From: Lepus europaeus
Taxonomy: Eukaryota > Chordata > Mammalia > Lagomorpha > Leporidae
Length of the DNA: 64,000 bases
Reading direction: 5' to 3'
NCBI RefSeq assembly: GCF_033115175.1
Contig: NC_084828.1
Coordinates: 31,494,388 to 31,558,387, forward strand
Position numbers and translations under genes: made by a program. Positions within the stretch are counted from its first letter, which is position 1, and each line of letters begins with the position of its first letter. Positions 36,640 to 48,746 of the stretch are shown here, piece by piece. The notes beneath the pieces are model-generated. The model was not told where the DNA came from. It worked only from the letters and a program-made list of their open reading frames with translations, and did not search any database.

Positions 36640-37735
36640 GAAAGTAAATGAGTACATCCGTTGTGGATGAACTACCCAATGATCCCACAGTCCCACTCCT
36701 GGGTATTTAGCCAAGGGAAATGAAATCCATCTTTCAAAGAGACATCTACACGCTCATGTTTATTGTAGTACTAGTCACAATAGCTTAGAAATGGCAGCAA
36801 CCTGAGCGTTCATCTACTGATGACTAAAGAAAATATGCTACATATACCCAATGGAATATTACTGAGTCATAAAAGAGCATAAATATTTGTCATTGGCAAC
36901 ATCACACATGGAACTGGAGGCAATTATGTTAAGGGAAATAAGGCAAGTGCAAAAAAAAAATATCACATGATCTCACTCAAAGGTATAGTCTAAATAATGG
37001 TGATCTCACAGAAGTTAAAAATATAATGGTGGTTACCATGGTCTGGGGAGGTAAGTGGAGAGGGAACTAGGCTGACTGATGGATGCTAGGTTATAGCTGG
37101 ACAGGAGTAAGAACTTTTGGTATTCCTATTCCAAAATAAGGTGACTATGATAAAGTTAATGTATTGTATATTTCTCTACTTACAGAAATCAAAAGTATAG
37201 GATTTGGGATGTTTTCACTATGCAGAAATGTTAAATACTAGGTTAAATATATTTACTGTGATTAGACATTACACAATGTATACCTGTAATGAAACATCAT
37301 ATAGTACTCCATAAATAGGCATAATTTTTAAGATTTATTTATTTATTTGAGACACAGAGTTGCAGACACAGAGAGAGGAAGAGACAGAGAGAGAGGTCCT
37401 CCATCCACTGGTTCACTCCCCAAAAGGCCACAAAGACCAGAACTGGACAGATCTGAAGCCAGGAACCAGGAGCCAGGAGCCTCCTCGGGGTCTTCCCACC
37501 TGTGTATAGGGGTCCAAGTACCTGGGCCATCCTCCACCACTCTCCCAGGTCATCAGCAGGGAGCTGGATTGGAAGTGGAGCAGCTGGGACTCAAACCAGT
37601 GCCCGCAGGGATTTGCAGGTGCTGCAGACTGAGGTCTAAAGTACTACGCCACAGTGCAGACCCAAAATATGCATAATTTTTACTTGCTAAATTTTTAAAT
37701 AAAAAAATGAAAAATTAATAAAATTTTTTTAAAAA
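36640..37735 (+). mobile_element. Old L1 3' end, sense, split by a SINE
   Basis: CACTCCTGGGTATTTAGCCA, TCATGTTTATTGTAGTACTA, CATATACCCAATGGAATATT and CATGATCTCACTCAAAGGTA are the ORF2 C-terminus and 3'UTR of an old L1 (L1MA/L1PB-like). It resumes after the SINE at about 37665 and ends in A-rich sequence. Confidence 0.78.
37329..37664 (-). mobile_element. C-repeat SINE, antisense, inside old L1
   Basis: AAGATTTATTTATTTATTTG, CATCCACTGGTTCACTCCCC, body and head complement GCCACAGTGCAGACCC. ATA(G/T)GCATAATTTTT flanks it (about 37314 and 37667), an imperfect target duplication. Confidence 0.92.
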
Positions 37736-39049
37736 GAAGGTAAAGATTATATGATTTTATGACTAATTTGAGTTCATTTGAAGAATATATTTCTATTTCT
37801 TTCTAGTTTGCATTCAAGGTCAGTTGCTTCTAAATTGCAATATGAATTGGCTAAAAGTAAATAGCATATTTTGAAAGCAATGCTTTTCAAACTCTAGGAA
37901 CAATTAAAGTTTTGGTATTTAAGCAGTTGGTTTGTTTATTAAAAACCTTCATATACTAGAAATTTTATTTTCCAACAGTCTTGCAAATTTCCTCCTTGTT
38001 TTTGGATAGATGGCAAGCAGGACACATTCAGTTGCCTTTGTTAAAAGGTCAAATAAATCTTCTAACTCAAAGAAATGGAAGAAAGCACTGTATCATCTTC
38101 TCCTGCCAAGATGCAGGGGAAGCTGGACGATGCAAGGTTCTGTATCTGATAGACTGAAGGAAACAAAAGCCTTGCTTGAAGTGTGATATTTTCCGCAGGT
38201 AGAGAATCGTGGAGAATGTTACACCATGAGCTCTGTAAGGGGCCCCGGAAGATGCAGGCAAACAGTTATGGAAGTTAACTTTTACTGCCTAGGAGGTAAA
38301 GTGATTGTGAGATGGTCACATGGCAGTGAGCTGAAAACGCTTGCCTGAAACCTGGGCCAGAGATGGGAAAACAGGCATTTGTGGATGGTGGTGGTGCCAA
38401 ATGGCACTTGTCAGGGACAAAAATGAATATTAAAAGTAATTTAGCTTTTGTTACAGTTAATAATTAAAGTGAAAACAAGAGCAAGGAAAAGGAAATATAT
38501 CTATATCTATATCTATCTATCCATGCAGATCCAAGAACTTATGTTTACAATGGTCCTCACCAATAAAAGCCCTAATTGATAATATGCCTGTTGGTTTGGC
38601 TGTGTGATATTATTTTGAGAACATGGTTTCCGAGTATCTAGAATTTGTAGTAGGAAAGTAAAAAGCTAATCAAGCCAGGGAATTCAGAGGCAAAGCAAGA
38701 ACTCATAGAGATCTTAGATACCAATATCTACATTAGCCTGTCTGACATACTTAGCATGATGGTGACTGTGATTTTTAAACATCTTCCCATATGTCACATG
38801 GAGTGTTTATGCAAATACTAATATATGAGAGATAGATTCATTTATTGTATTGAATGGGGACTTGAAGATATGAGATGCAATATAGATAAAATTTGATGAA
38901 TCCTGAAATGAAACTAGAAAGATCAAGTCTGGATGAATGTACTGTGGTCTAGGTGGAAAGTGGGAGAGTGTCGAGAAAGGACAGCTAATGAAGATAGGTA
39001 TCACGGTGTTTTGTGTACAGAAAGGGACAATTGTGGGTGGGGGGACATT
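37736..39049. other. Unassigned interval
   Basis: No gene was recognised. An ATCTAT-type microsatellite lies at about 38498-38522. Confidence 0.5.
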
Positions 39050-39313
39050 TTGTTAACAGGGGGTTAAGCCACCACCTACAACCTTGGCATTTCAGGTTCA
39101 TAATCCATTTGAGTCCCAGATGATCCCCTTCCAATCCAGCTCCCTGCGAATGTGCCTGGAAAGCAGCAGAAGATGACCTGAATAATTGGAACCCTGACCC
39201 CTATGTGGGAGATCCAGGTGGAGTTCCAGGCTTCTGGCTTGGGTCCACTGGGGGAGTGAACCAGTGGATGGAAGATTCTCTCTCTCTCTCTGTAAGTCTG
39301 CATTTCAGATAGT

Positions 39314-39345
<32 letters not shown>
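39050..39345 (+). mobile_element. C-repeat SINE, old, sense, with GATA tail
   Basis: GGGTTAAGCCACCACCTACA head, GTCCCAGATGATCCCCTTCC, body and GGGAGTGAACCAGTGGATGG. The tail has become (GATA)n at about 39310-39345. Confidence 0.83.
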
Positions 39346-39346
<1 letters not shown>

Positions 39347-39393
39347 CTAAAAAAAAGAAAGAAGGGGAAATCTGGATAAAAGTGAGCCATCTT

Positions 39394-40744
39394 CGGTATT
39401 TTGATTGGTACTGCATTGAATGTATAAATTGCTTTTGGGAGAATGGACATTTTTTTTTTTTGACAGGCAGAGTGGACAGTGAGAGAGAGACAGAGAGAAA
39501 GGTCTTCCTTTTGCCATTGGTTCACCCTCCAATGGCCGCCGCGGTAGCGCGCTGCGGCCGGCGCACCGCGCTGATCCGATGGCAGGAGCCAGGTGCTTCT
39601 CCTGGTCTCCCATGGGGTGCAGGGCCCAAGGACTTGGGCCATCCTCCACTGCACTCCCTGGCCACAGCAGAGAGCTGGCCTGGAAGAGGGGCAACCGGGA
39701 CAGGATCGGTGCCCCGACCGGGACTAGAACCCGGTGTGCCGGTGCCGCAAGGCAGAGGATTAGCCTAGTGAGCCGTGGCGCCGGGAGAATGGACATTTTG
39801 ATGATATTGATCCTTCTAATCCATGAGCATGGAAGATTTTTCCATTTTTTGGTATCCTCTTCTATTTCTTTCTTTAAGGTTTTGTAGTTTTCATCATAGA
39901 GATCTTTAACGTCTTTGGTTAAGTTTATTCCAACGTATTTGATTGTTTTTGTAGCTATTGTGAATGGGATTGATCTTAGAAGTTCTTCCTCAGCTGTGGC
40001 ATTGCCTGTGTATACAAAGGCTGTTGATTTTTGTGCATTGATTTTATATCCTGCTACTTTGCCAAACTCTTCGATGAGTTCCAACAGTCTCTTAGTAGAG
40101 TTCTTTGGGTCCCCTAAATAAAGAATCATATCATCTGCAAAGAGGGATAGTTTGAGTTCTTCCTTCCCGATTTGTATCCCTTTAATTCCTTTTTCTTGCC
40201 TAATAGCTCTGGCTAAAACTTCCAGAACTATATTGAATAGCAGTGGTGAGAGTGGGCATCCCTGTCTGGTACCAGATCTCAGTGGAAATGCTTCCAACTT
40301 TTCCCCATTCAATAGGATGTTGGGTGTGGGTTTTTCATGAATCACTTTGATTGTATTGAGGAATGTTCCTTCCATACCCAGTTTGCTTAGAGTTTTCATC
40401 ATGAAAGGGTGTTGTATTTTATCAAATGCTTTCTCTGTGTCTATTGAGATAATCATATGGTTTTTCTTCTGTAGTCTGCTAATGTGGTGTATCACATTGA
40501 TTGTTTTGGGAACATTGAATCATCCCTGCATACCAGGGACAAATCTCACTTGGTCTGGGTGGATGATCTTTCTGATGTGTTGTTGCATTCTATTGGCCAG
40601 AATTTTATTGAGGATTTTTGCATCTATGTTCATCAGGGATATTAGTCTGTAATTCTCTTTCAGTGCTGCATCTTTTTCCAGCTTAGGAATTAAGATGATG
40701 CTGGCTTCATAGAAAGAATTTGGGAGGATTCCCTCTTTTTCTCA
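39394..40744 (-). mobile_element. L1, inverted 5' half of a twin-primed insertion
   Basis: On the minus strand this is L1 ORF2 reverse transcriptase, with motifs [36 protein letters not shown] and [16 protein letters not shown] (catalytic FADD). It matches positions 51350-52366 of the full-length L1 in this window, but in opposite orientation to the sense half at 40745-43223. Even so, 382 codons stay open on the minus strand (39347-40495); the last third of that frame is SINE sequence. A young SINE interrupts it at 39455-39782. Confidence 0.95.
39455..39782 (-). mobile_element. C-repeat SINE, young, antisense, inside inverted L1 half
   Basis: TTTTTTTTTTTGACAGGCAG, GA-rich block, body, CGACCGGGACTAGAACCCGG and ATTAGCCTAGTGAGCCGTGG. 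GGGAGAATGGACATTTT is repeated at 39437-39453 and 39783-39799, a 17-base target duplication. Confidence 0.96.
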
Positions 40745-43223
40745 GATCTGGAAAAAATGATGCTGAAATTCATATGGAGACACAGGAGACCTCAAATAGC
40801 TAAAGCAATCTTGTACAACAAAAACAAAGCCGGAGGCATCACAATACCAGATTTCAGGACATACTACAGGGCAGTTGTTATCAAAACAACATGGTACTGG
40901 TACAGAAACAGATGGATAGACCCATGGAAAAGAATAGAAACACCAGAAATCAATCCAAACATCTACAGCCAACTTATATTTGATCAAGGATCCAAAACCA
41001 ATCCCTGGAGTAAGGACAGTCTATTCAATAAATGGTGCTGGAGAAATTGGATTTCCACGTGCAGAAGCATGAAGCAAGACCCCTACCTTTCACCTTACAC
41101 AAAAATTCACTCAACATGGATTGAAGACCTAAATCTATGACCCGACACCATCAAATTATTAGAGAGCATTGAAGAAACCCTGCAAGATATAGGTACTGGC
41201 AAAGACTTCTTGGAAAAGACCTCAGAAGCACATGCAGTCAAAGCAAAAATTAACTATTGGGATCGCATCAAATTGAGAAGTTTCTGTAATGCAAAAGAAA
41301 CAGGAAAGTGAAGAGGCAACTGACAGAATGGGAAAAAATATTTGCAAACTATGCAACAGATAAAGGGTTGATAACCAGAATCTACAAAGAAATCAAGAAG
41401 CTCCACAACATCAAAACAAACAACTCAGTTAAGAGATGGGCCAAGGACCAACAGACACATGAAAAAATGTTCAAGATCACTAGCAATCAGGGAAATGCAA
41501 ATCAAAACCACAATGAGGTTCCACCTCACCCCGGTGAGAATGGCTCACATTCAGAAATCTACCAACAATAGATGCTGGTGAGGATGTGGGGGAAAAGGGA
41601 CACTAACCCACTATTGGTAGGAATGCAAACTGGTTAAGCCACTATGGAAGTCAGTCTGGAGATTCCTCAGAAACCTGAATATAACCCTACCATACAACCC
41701 AGCCATCCCATTCCTTGGAATTTACCCAAAGGAAATTAATTTGGCTAATAAAAAAGCATTCTGCACATTAATGTTTATTGCAGCTCAATTCACAATAGCT
41801 AAGACCTGGAACCAACCCAAATGACCATCAACAGTAGACTGGATAAAGAAATTATGGGACATGTACTCCATAGAATACTACGCAGCAAAAAACAATGAAA
41901 TCCGGTCATTTGCAACAAGATGGAGGAATCTGGAAAACATTATGCTAAGTGAATTAAGCCAGTTCCAAAGGGACAAATATCATATGTTCTCCCTGATCAG
42001 CAACAACTAACTGAGCACCAAAGGGGAAACCTGTTGAAGTGAAATGGACACTATGAGAAACAGAGACTTGGTCAGCTCTTGTCCTGACTGTTGATGTACA
42101 ATGTATTACTTTATCCATTTTAGTATTTTTTTGTTGTTGTTCTAGTACTGTTGGTTGAACTCTGTAATGAACACGCAATTATTCTTAGGTGTTTAAATTT
42201 TAAATGAAAAGTGATCCCTGTTAAATATAACAGTGGGAAAGAGAGAGGGAGGAGATGTACAATTTGGGACATGCTCAATTGGACTTGCCCCAAATGGTGG
42301 AGTTAGAAACGTGCAAGGGGATTCCAATTCAATCCCATAAAGGTGGCATGTACCAATGCCATCTCACTAGTCCAAGTGATCAATTTCAGTTCACAATTGA
42401 TCATAATGATAGGCCTAAGAGTCAAAGGGATCACACAAACAAGACTAGTGTCTGCTAATACTAACTGATAGAATCAAAAAGGGAGAGAACGATCCAACAT
42501 GGGAAGGGGGATACACAGCAGACTCATAGAATGGCAGATGTCCTAAATAGCACTCTGGCCTCAGAATCAGCCCTTAAGGCATTCGGATCTGGCTGAAGAG
42601 CCCATGAGAGTATTTTAGGCATGGAAAGCCAAGACACTCTGGAAAAAAAAAGAAAAAAAAAAAGAAGACCTAAATGAAAGATCTCTGTTAGTGAGATCCC
42701 AGTGGAAAGAACGGGGCCATCAAAGAAGGAGGTACCTTTCTCTGAAGGGAGGAGAGAACTTCCACTTTGACTGTGACCCTGTTGGAATAAGATTGAAGTC
42801 GGTGAACTCAAAAGGCTTCCATAGCCCTGGCAACTCATGACTAGAGCCTAGGGAGATTACTGACGCCATGAACAAGAGTGTTAAATTGTTAAGTCAACAA
42901 CAGGAGTCACTGTGTACTTACTTCTCATGTGGGATCTGTCCTTAATGTGCTGTCCAATGTGAAGTAATGCTATAACTAGTACTGAAACAGTATTTCATAC
43001 TTTTTGTTTCTGTGTGGGTGCAAACTGATGAAATCTTTACTTAATATATACTAAATCGATCTTCTCTATATAAAGATGATTGAAAATGAATCTTGATGTG
43101 AATGGAATGGGAGAGGGAACAGGAGATGGGGGGTGCGAGTCGAGGGAAATTATAGGGGGGGGGAAGCCATTGTAACCCATAAACTGTACTTTGAAAATTT
43201 ATATTTACTAAATAATAATTTTA
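40745..43223 (+). mobile_element. L1, sense 3' half of the twin-primed insertion
   Basis: Starts TCAGATCTGGAAAAAATGAT, equal to about 52364 of the full-length L1, and runs through the ORF2 C-terminus ([18 protein letters not shown]) into a complete single-type 3'UTR and A-rich tail. The frame is broken several times, including one 1-base change near 41150 and a lost segment near 41420-41470 relative to the 53-kb copy. AAAAGTGAGMCATCTT flanks the whole inverted-plus-sense insertion at 39378-39393 and 43224-43239. The 3'UTR is A-type and is not duplicated. Confidence 0.95.
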
Positions 43224-43298
43224 AAAAGTGAGACATCTTAACCAGGCACATTGCTCTCTCAAAGTAAAAGTTGAAAACAGACCTTTAAAAATAAATAC

Positions 43299-43558
43299 TT
43301 GGGGTTGGTATCTGGGACAGCAGTTAAGCCACTGCTTGAGATGTCTAGATCCCATTGGAGTGTCTGGGTTCAAGTCCACCTCTGATTCTACTTTCTCACT
43401 AATATTTACCCTTGGAGGCAGCAGGTCATGGATGAAGTACTTTGGTCCCAGCTCCAGGCTTCATTCTCATCCATCCCTGGTTGTTGTGGACATTTCTGAA
43501 GTGAAATAGTAGGTGGAAGATCTCTCCCTGACTCTCCACACGTCACATAAAGCAAATA
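43299..43558 (+). mobile_element. C-repeat SINE, very old, sense
   Basis: GACAGCAGTTAAGCCACTGC, GGGTTCAAGTCCACCTCTGA (B-box-like), GTAGGTGGAAGATCTCTCCC and a decayed tail. Confidence 0.78.
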
Positions 43559-45696
43559 CATTAATTAGAAATCCTTTCTTTCCTCTCTGCTATAACAAAC
43601 TTAATTCATTGTTTTTGTATCAACCTAAATTTTATTTGGTAGTAGCAATATATTTTGTATTACATATATGTGTATATAGATGACATCATTATGGCATTAT
43701 ATACATATATTATATTGATTAGAATAAACATAGGATATTATATGTTTAACAACTCTTTGAGGTAAACCTCTTTAAAAAAAACCCAATTTGCATATTTCTA
43801 AAATTGATAGATTTTATGGTAGATTTTTCTGACTTTAGTTATACAAGTACTACTTTTTCAGTTGGAGTTCAAATAACAAACTACCAGGACAGTTTAGAGA
43901 AAAATAGCTTTAAAATCCTGATTTGGAAGAGCTATAAAAATAACATGTGTGACCTCGAGTGTCTTAAGATGACCTCTGTGCATCCTAGAGCAAACCTCAC
44001 AGGGAGACCCAAGAGGCAAGGCCATTTTTAATCTCTGTATACATCTTGTTTGCCTGACTTAACACTAATCATTCATTGTGTACTGAATATTAGAAGGGAG
44101 ATGAGGATGTGTGAGAATTCACTTTGAAAACATGGACTCAGTGTTGCATATCCTAAAGCTCCTAAGGGATTAAACAATCAGAACACCCTGCTTCATTTGC
44201 ATTTGAATGGATAAAAATAAGAGTTGAAACAGTTCCTTATTCTTAAAACTACCGTGATAAAGCTTGTGTAGGTATAAGGACTGAAGTGGAGTTGGGGAAG
44301 GGAAGGAGACCCTATGAAATTTAAAGAAAATTCATTTCTTTTACAGAATTGGAGTTGGGCTGATGAAGCCAAGGTGCCTGACTCTGCTAGGGACACATTT
44401 TCCTAATGAAAAGTAAGGTACCTTCAGACTTTTCACATTTTCCATGAATAGATGTCATTACTCATTATCACATTTATCATTACTTGTAAAACAATGAGGT
44501 GGTAGCAGGGCGGGAAAAGACAAAAATAGAATTCTAAAAAATGGTACTAACTTAGATAATTTAAATGAAGCCTTTTTTTTTTTTTTTCAAAAGCAAAAAC
44601 AACCTCCATCACTACTCTCTTATACCTTTGGAAAACTGATGGAAGGTAGGTTGCCACTATTATGAAATGGATAATGATTTCAGTTTCTCTTCACCCCTTT
44701 CTAATCCCAATTTAGGAATGATAAAGAATTTGACTGGTAGAATTCTGAAATAGGTAATGAGTTGTTTAAGTGATAATTACTGAATCTCATTTTTAGAAAC
44801 CCATTTACAGGTATCTCTTTAGTCACAAAGAAAATTCTTCATAAATAATTAATCATGCTATCACACATACAGATTTCTTTCAAATTATGAAATCTGACTA
44901 ATTTCATAGTAACTCTCTTCTATTAATTGGCTTTACATTTTAATCAAGTGAAAACATTATTTACTAATTCCAACCCATGAAACCAGAAAAGTATAACATT
45001 TTTATCTGTAGCAGAACCTCTTGAAAGGTTTATATGGGTTAGAAATTGAAGACAAAAGCTGTCCCTGTGTTTGGAGTTTCTCTGATTCAAACAACAGATT
45101 TCATCAGTGGGAAGGTGCAGCAGCTCTTAGAGTCCAATCTTGCAGCCCAACTGTATTTATACAAAACAGCATTTGAGTGGACATGTGACATAATGACCAC
45201 TGGTAGTATCCTCAAGTAGTCCAGTAGGGAGGGAGAGGGAAGTAAGCTACAGATTCTGTGGATGTCAAGCGGATCCTCATTTCCAAAGCAATGTATCGTG
45301 ACTGTGTTCTTCAGGCCCAAAACTGTAGTGAGGTGACGAAGAGATCCCGAGATGTACTTGAATGGTAGTGAGAAGGGGAAGTCATTCTAGACTGGAAGGT
45401 CTCGGAGCTGGCTGTCTACCAGCTGTTGACAAACCCCATTCACAACACACAGAGCCCTTAGCATATGAGTCTTGTGCGTTTCTAGCTGTTCAAGATCATG
45501 AACTGTACCCGAGACATTCTAGAATTTGAGAATGAATTGACTCATAAAAAGAAAATATGTTATTAAATTGGACTCGTTTTCCACTTAAGAATGTGAACTT
45601 AAAAAAAAAAAAAAGAATGTGAACTTTAATTCAAGAAGCTTATATGTGTAAAATAGGCAAAGAGAGGTATACAAATATTGTGGAAACAGCATTTCT
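43559..45696. other. Unassigned interval
   Basis: No repeat or gene was identified with confidence. The 45.08-45.55 kb part is less AT-rich, and a 77-codon minus-strand frame there (45087-45320) shows no domain and no clear splice signals. Confidence 0.45.
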
Positions 45697-45961
45697 TTCT
45701 AAAAATTATTTAAAAGGCAGAGACAGAGAAAGACACACACAAAGATAGTCTGTCTAGTAGTTTACTCCTCAGTTGCCCATAAGAGCTAGGGTTGGGCCAG
45801 ACTGAAGCTAGGAGCCTGGAATGCCATCTAAGTCTCCCAAGTGGATAGCAGGGACCCAGCAACTTGGGCCACCACCTGCTGCACATGGAACTTCAGCTCA
45901 GGCATTTGGATATAGGATGGAGGGCACCCAACCTAGATTTTAATAGCTAAATGTCTGGCCC
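45697..45961 (-). mobile_element. C-repeat SINE, old, antisense
   Basis: AAATTATTTAAAAGGCAGAG, GTAGTTTACTCCTCAGTTGC, body, and TAAATGTCTGGCCC. Shortened and diverged. Confidence 0.8.
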
Positions 45962-45979
45962 TAAAAATGTTTCAGGTCT

Positions 45980-46271
45980 TCTCATTTATTTGAAAGGCAG
46001 GGTTAGAGAGAGAGAAGATGAGACAGAGAAAGATCTTCCATCTATTTGTTTCCTCCCCGAATGACCACCACAGCCAGGGCTGGGCCAGGCCAAAGCCAAG
46101 AAGTTCTTTGGAGTATTCCCTGCGGGAGCAGAGGCATACACGCTTGGGCCATCTGCTGCTTTCTCAAGTGCGTTAGCAGGGATCTGGGTAGGAAGTGGAG
46201 GAGCCAGGACAAGAATGGGGTTCTGGGCTTGCAGGTTGCAGCTTAACCCACTACACCACAATGCCAGCCCT
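45980..46271 (-). mobile_element. C-repeat SINE, antisense
   Basis: CATTTATTTGAAAGGCAGGG, CATCTATTTGTTTCCTCCCC, body, CACTACACCACAATGCCAGC. Confidence 0.88.
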
Positions 46272-46649
46272 GGAAATTGTATCTCTGTTTGGGATCATTA
46301 GGTTTATTTTTAGAAACAACTCCATTTAAACAAAAGAACATTTATTATACCCTGAAATCTGATTTCAAAAATTTGCTCCTTTCTTTCTCCATAAATTGTT
46401 GATATGAGCATTTTCCTTCCCAATTTCACTGCCAGGCTCTCTTCTAATTTCTCTGTTGCTCACTGATGTCCAATGAAAATATATTGCATATGTAATTCTC
46501 ACCTTATTTTTTTTTCAGTTATATTTAGAAGGGTCAAGGGAGATAGGAAATCAAAATTTTCAGTAAACATTTTTGTGAGACTGTTTTTTAGTCTTATTGT
46601 TTGATGATCATGAACGTTAATTGAGCTAAAATTATGTAGGTTGCAGCCA
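46272..46649. other. Unassigned interval
   Basis: Nothing was recognised. Confidence 0.5.
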
Positions 46650-47345
46650 TGCTCTGGCCTGAATATTTGTGCTTCCCCCAATTGCCTAACTGAAGTTCTA
46701 ATCCCCAGTGTCATGCTGGAGGTGGGGCTTCTGGGGGTGATTATGAAAGCAGAGCCCCCATTAATGGGGCCCCATTAAACTGGGCTCAAAGAGTTTGTCT
46801 GTCCCTGTTGCCATGTGACGGCTCAGCAAGAAATGCCATGGAGGAACAAGGAAGTGGGGTCCTCACCAGACCCCACTCTGCTAGCAGCTTCATCTTGGAA
46901 TTCCCAGCCTTCAGCAAATTTCTGTTTCAAATATCTGGTTTTGGGGCCGGTGCTGTGGTGTAGCAGTTAAAGCTGCCGCCTGCAGTGCCAGAATCCTCTA
47001 TGGGTGCTGGTTCGAGACCTGGCTGCTCCACTTCCAATCCAGCTCTCTGCTATGGCCTAGGAAAACAGTAGAAGATGGCCCAAGCGCTTGGGCTCCGGCT
47101 CCCGCATAGGAAACCAATAATAAGCTCTTGCCTGGCTCCTGGCTTCAGATTGGCGCTGCTCTGGCCATTGTGGCCAGTTGGGGAGTGAACCAGCAGATGG
47201 AAGACCTCTCTTTCTCTCTGCCTCTCCTTCTCTCTCTGTGAAATTCTGAGTTTCAAGTAAATAAATAAAGCTTTAAAAAAAATCTGTGGTTTTGTTATTG
47301 TTGCTGCTGTCATTACATCAACCAGAAAACACAGAGACAGGGCAG
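46650..47345 (+). repeat. MLT1-like MaLR LTR fossil, split by a SINE
   Basis: CTAATCCCCAGTGTCATGCT, TGATTATGAAAGCAGAGCCC, GTTGCCATGTGACGGCTCAG, GTCCTCACCAGACCCCACTC and ATTTCTGTTTCAAATATCTG follow the order of an MLT1-type LTR (ERVL-MaLR). The 3' end resumes after the SINE at about 47280. Old and decayed. Confidence 0.68.
46944..47278 (+). mobile_element. C-repeat SINE, common subtype, sense
   Basis: GGGGCCGGTGCTGTGGTGTA head, GGTTCGAGACCTGGCTGC (B-box-like), GCTCCACTTCCAATCCAGCT, GGGGAGTGAACCAGCAGATG, AAATAAATAAAGCTTTAAAA tail. A near-repeat, ATCTGGTTTTG and ATCTGTGGTTTTG, flanks it. Confidence 0.93.
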
Positions 47346-47554
47346 TGACTTTCCTGTCTACTTGGGTCATTTACATAGTCAAATTTGAAGACTTTGTATA
47401 GATAATGTGGAGTTGCTATGAGATGGAGTGATAATGAAAGCCATCTTCCTAGCATCCTATCACAAAGTTAGGTGATCTTAAGCAGGCATCTTGCTAATCA
47501 CAACTCCAGCTCTGTAAAACCTTAAAACACAGAGATTAAGGTTTCCACACAGGT

Positions 47555-47876
47555 GTGTGTGTGTGTGTGGCACAGGGGTTAAGTCTCCACTTGGGATATG
47601 CACATCCCATACCCGGAGAGCCAGGTTTCAGTCCCTATCACATCACTCCTGACCTATTTCCTTGCTGATGCGCCTGATGGGCAGCAGATGATGGCTCTTG
47701 GGTTCCCATCACTCGTATGAGAGATCTAGAAGGAGTTTCTGGCCCCTAGCTTTGGACTGGCGCAGGCCCACATATTGTGAGCATTTGAAGAGTGAGCCAG
47801 TAGATGGAAGGCCTGTCTCCAGGTATTCTCAGTCTTTCAAATAAACTAAAAATAAATAAATAAATAAATAGAATTT
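47555..47876 (+). mobile_element. C-repeat SINE, old, sense
   Basis: (GT)n, GGCACAGGGGTTAAGTCTCC, AGCCAGGTTTCAGTCCCTAT, GAGCCAGTAGATGGAAGGCC and an (AAAT)n tail at about 47848-47871. Confidence 0.85.
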
Positions 47877-48132
47877 AAAAGAGCTTCTGTATATTGCCAA
47901 AAAATGTAATATTTACTGTAACAGCACTGTCTGTACTGTCCTTTGTCATGAAAATATGAACGTGTTGGTTGAGAAAAAATGATTGCCACCCTCTATCTAA
48001 GACCATTTGTGCATCTCCCACAAAGAAAAACTTAACTTGGCATTCCTTATCAAAAACCGGAGGAGGAAAAAATACCAATCTTGTTTATGCTCTAACTTCT
48101 TAAATATTAAAATACTACAAAAATAAACTTCA

Positions 48133-48674
48133 GGGGGGGAGGAGCCAAGATGTCGGATAGTGAGGACGTGCGCCTTAGTTTGGGAAAATAAAGTTTCATA
48201 AAAGTGGAATTACTGTAGCCTCAGGAAAAGACTCAAGAAAAAAACTGCAGAGGAAATGCTTCCGGATCTAGTGGATGTGAAACAGAGGACTTACAGGGAG
48301 CCCACCGCGTGGAAAACCAACCGAGACGAGCCGAGTGGCGGGAGACGAGCCAGAGCCACAGAATCTCGCTAGCGCGAGAACGGAGGAGGGTAAGACAAAG
48401 ACCTCAGAAACCCGAGACATTGGTGGTGGGGGGGGACAGAGGCCTCTCCCTTCACTCACCAAGCAAAACAAAGAGCACCGCGATTTTACATATGTAAAGC
48501 GCAGCCAAACTCAGTAACTTTAGCGAAACTTGAGAACACATTGAGGGCTGCATAAACTGTTTGTGTGGTCCCAGGGGTAGATCAAACGAATACTCACAGA
48601 GGCCAGATTTCAACTACCCTCAACTCCACTCCCAACTGAGTCAAAAAAAAAAAAAAAGAGAGAGAGAGAACACC

Positions 48675-48712
<38 letters not shown>

Positions 48713-48746
48713 AAAACAAAATAAAACACCATAAATTATCTCCAAC
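48133..48746 (+). promoter_or_regulatory. L1 5'UTR (internal promoter region)
   Basis: 614 bases between the L1 start and the ORF1 ATG, with a GC-richer first part (CCGAGACGAGCCGAGTGGCG) as expected of an internal pol II promoter. A short GA-run and an interrupted A-run of about 35 bases (about 48680-48712) sit just before ORF1. Promoter function is known for the family; it is not shown here. No tandem monomers as in mouse L1 were seen. Confidence 0.75.

Noticed and set aside
39305-39345. Regular short repeats as a possible CRISPR array (also 26.82, 30.54, 53.79 and 60.82 kb)
   Set aside because: These are simple microsatellites without spacers, and the genome is mammalian.
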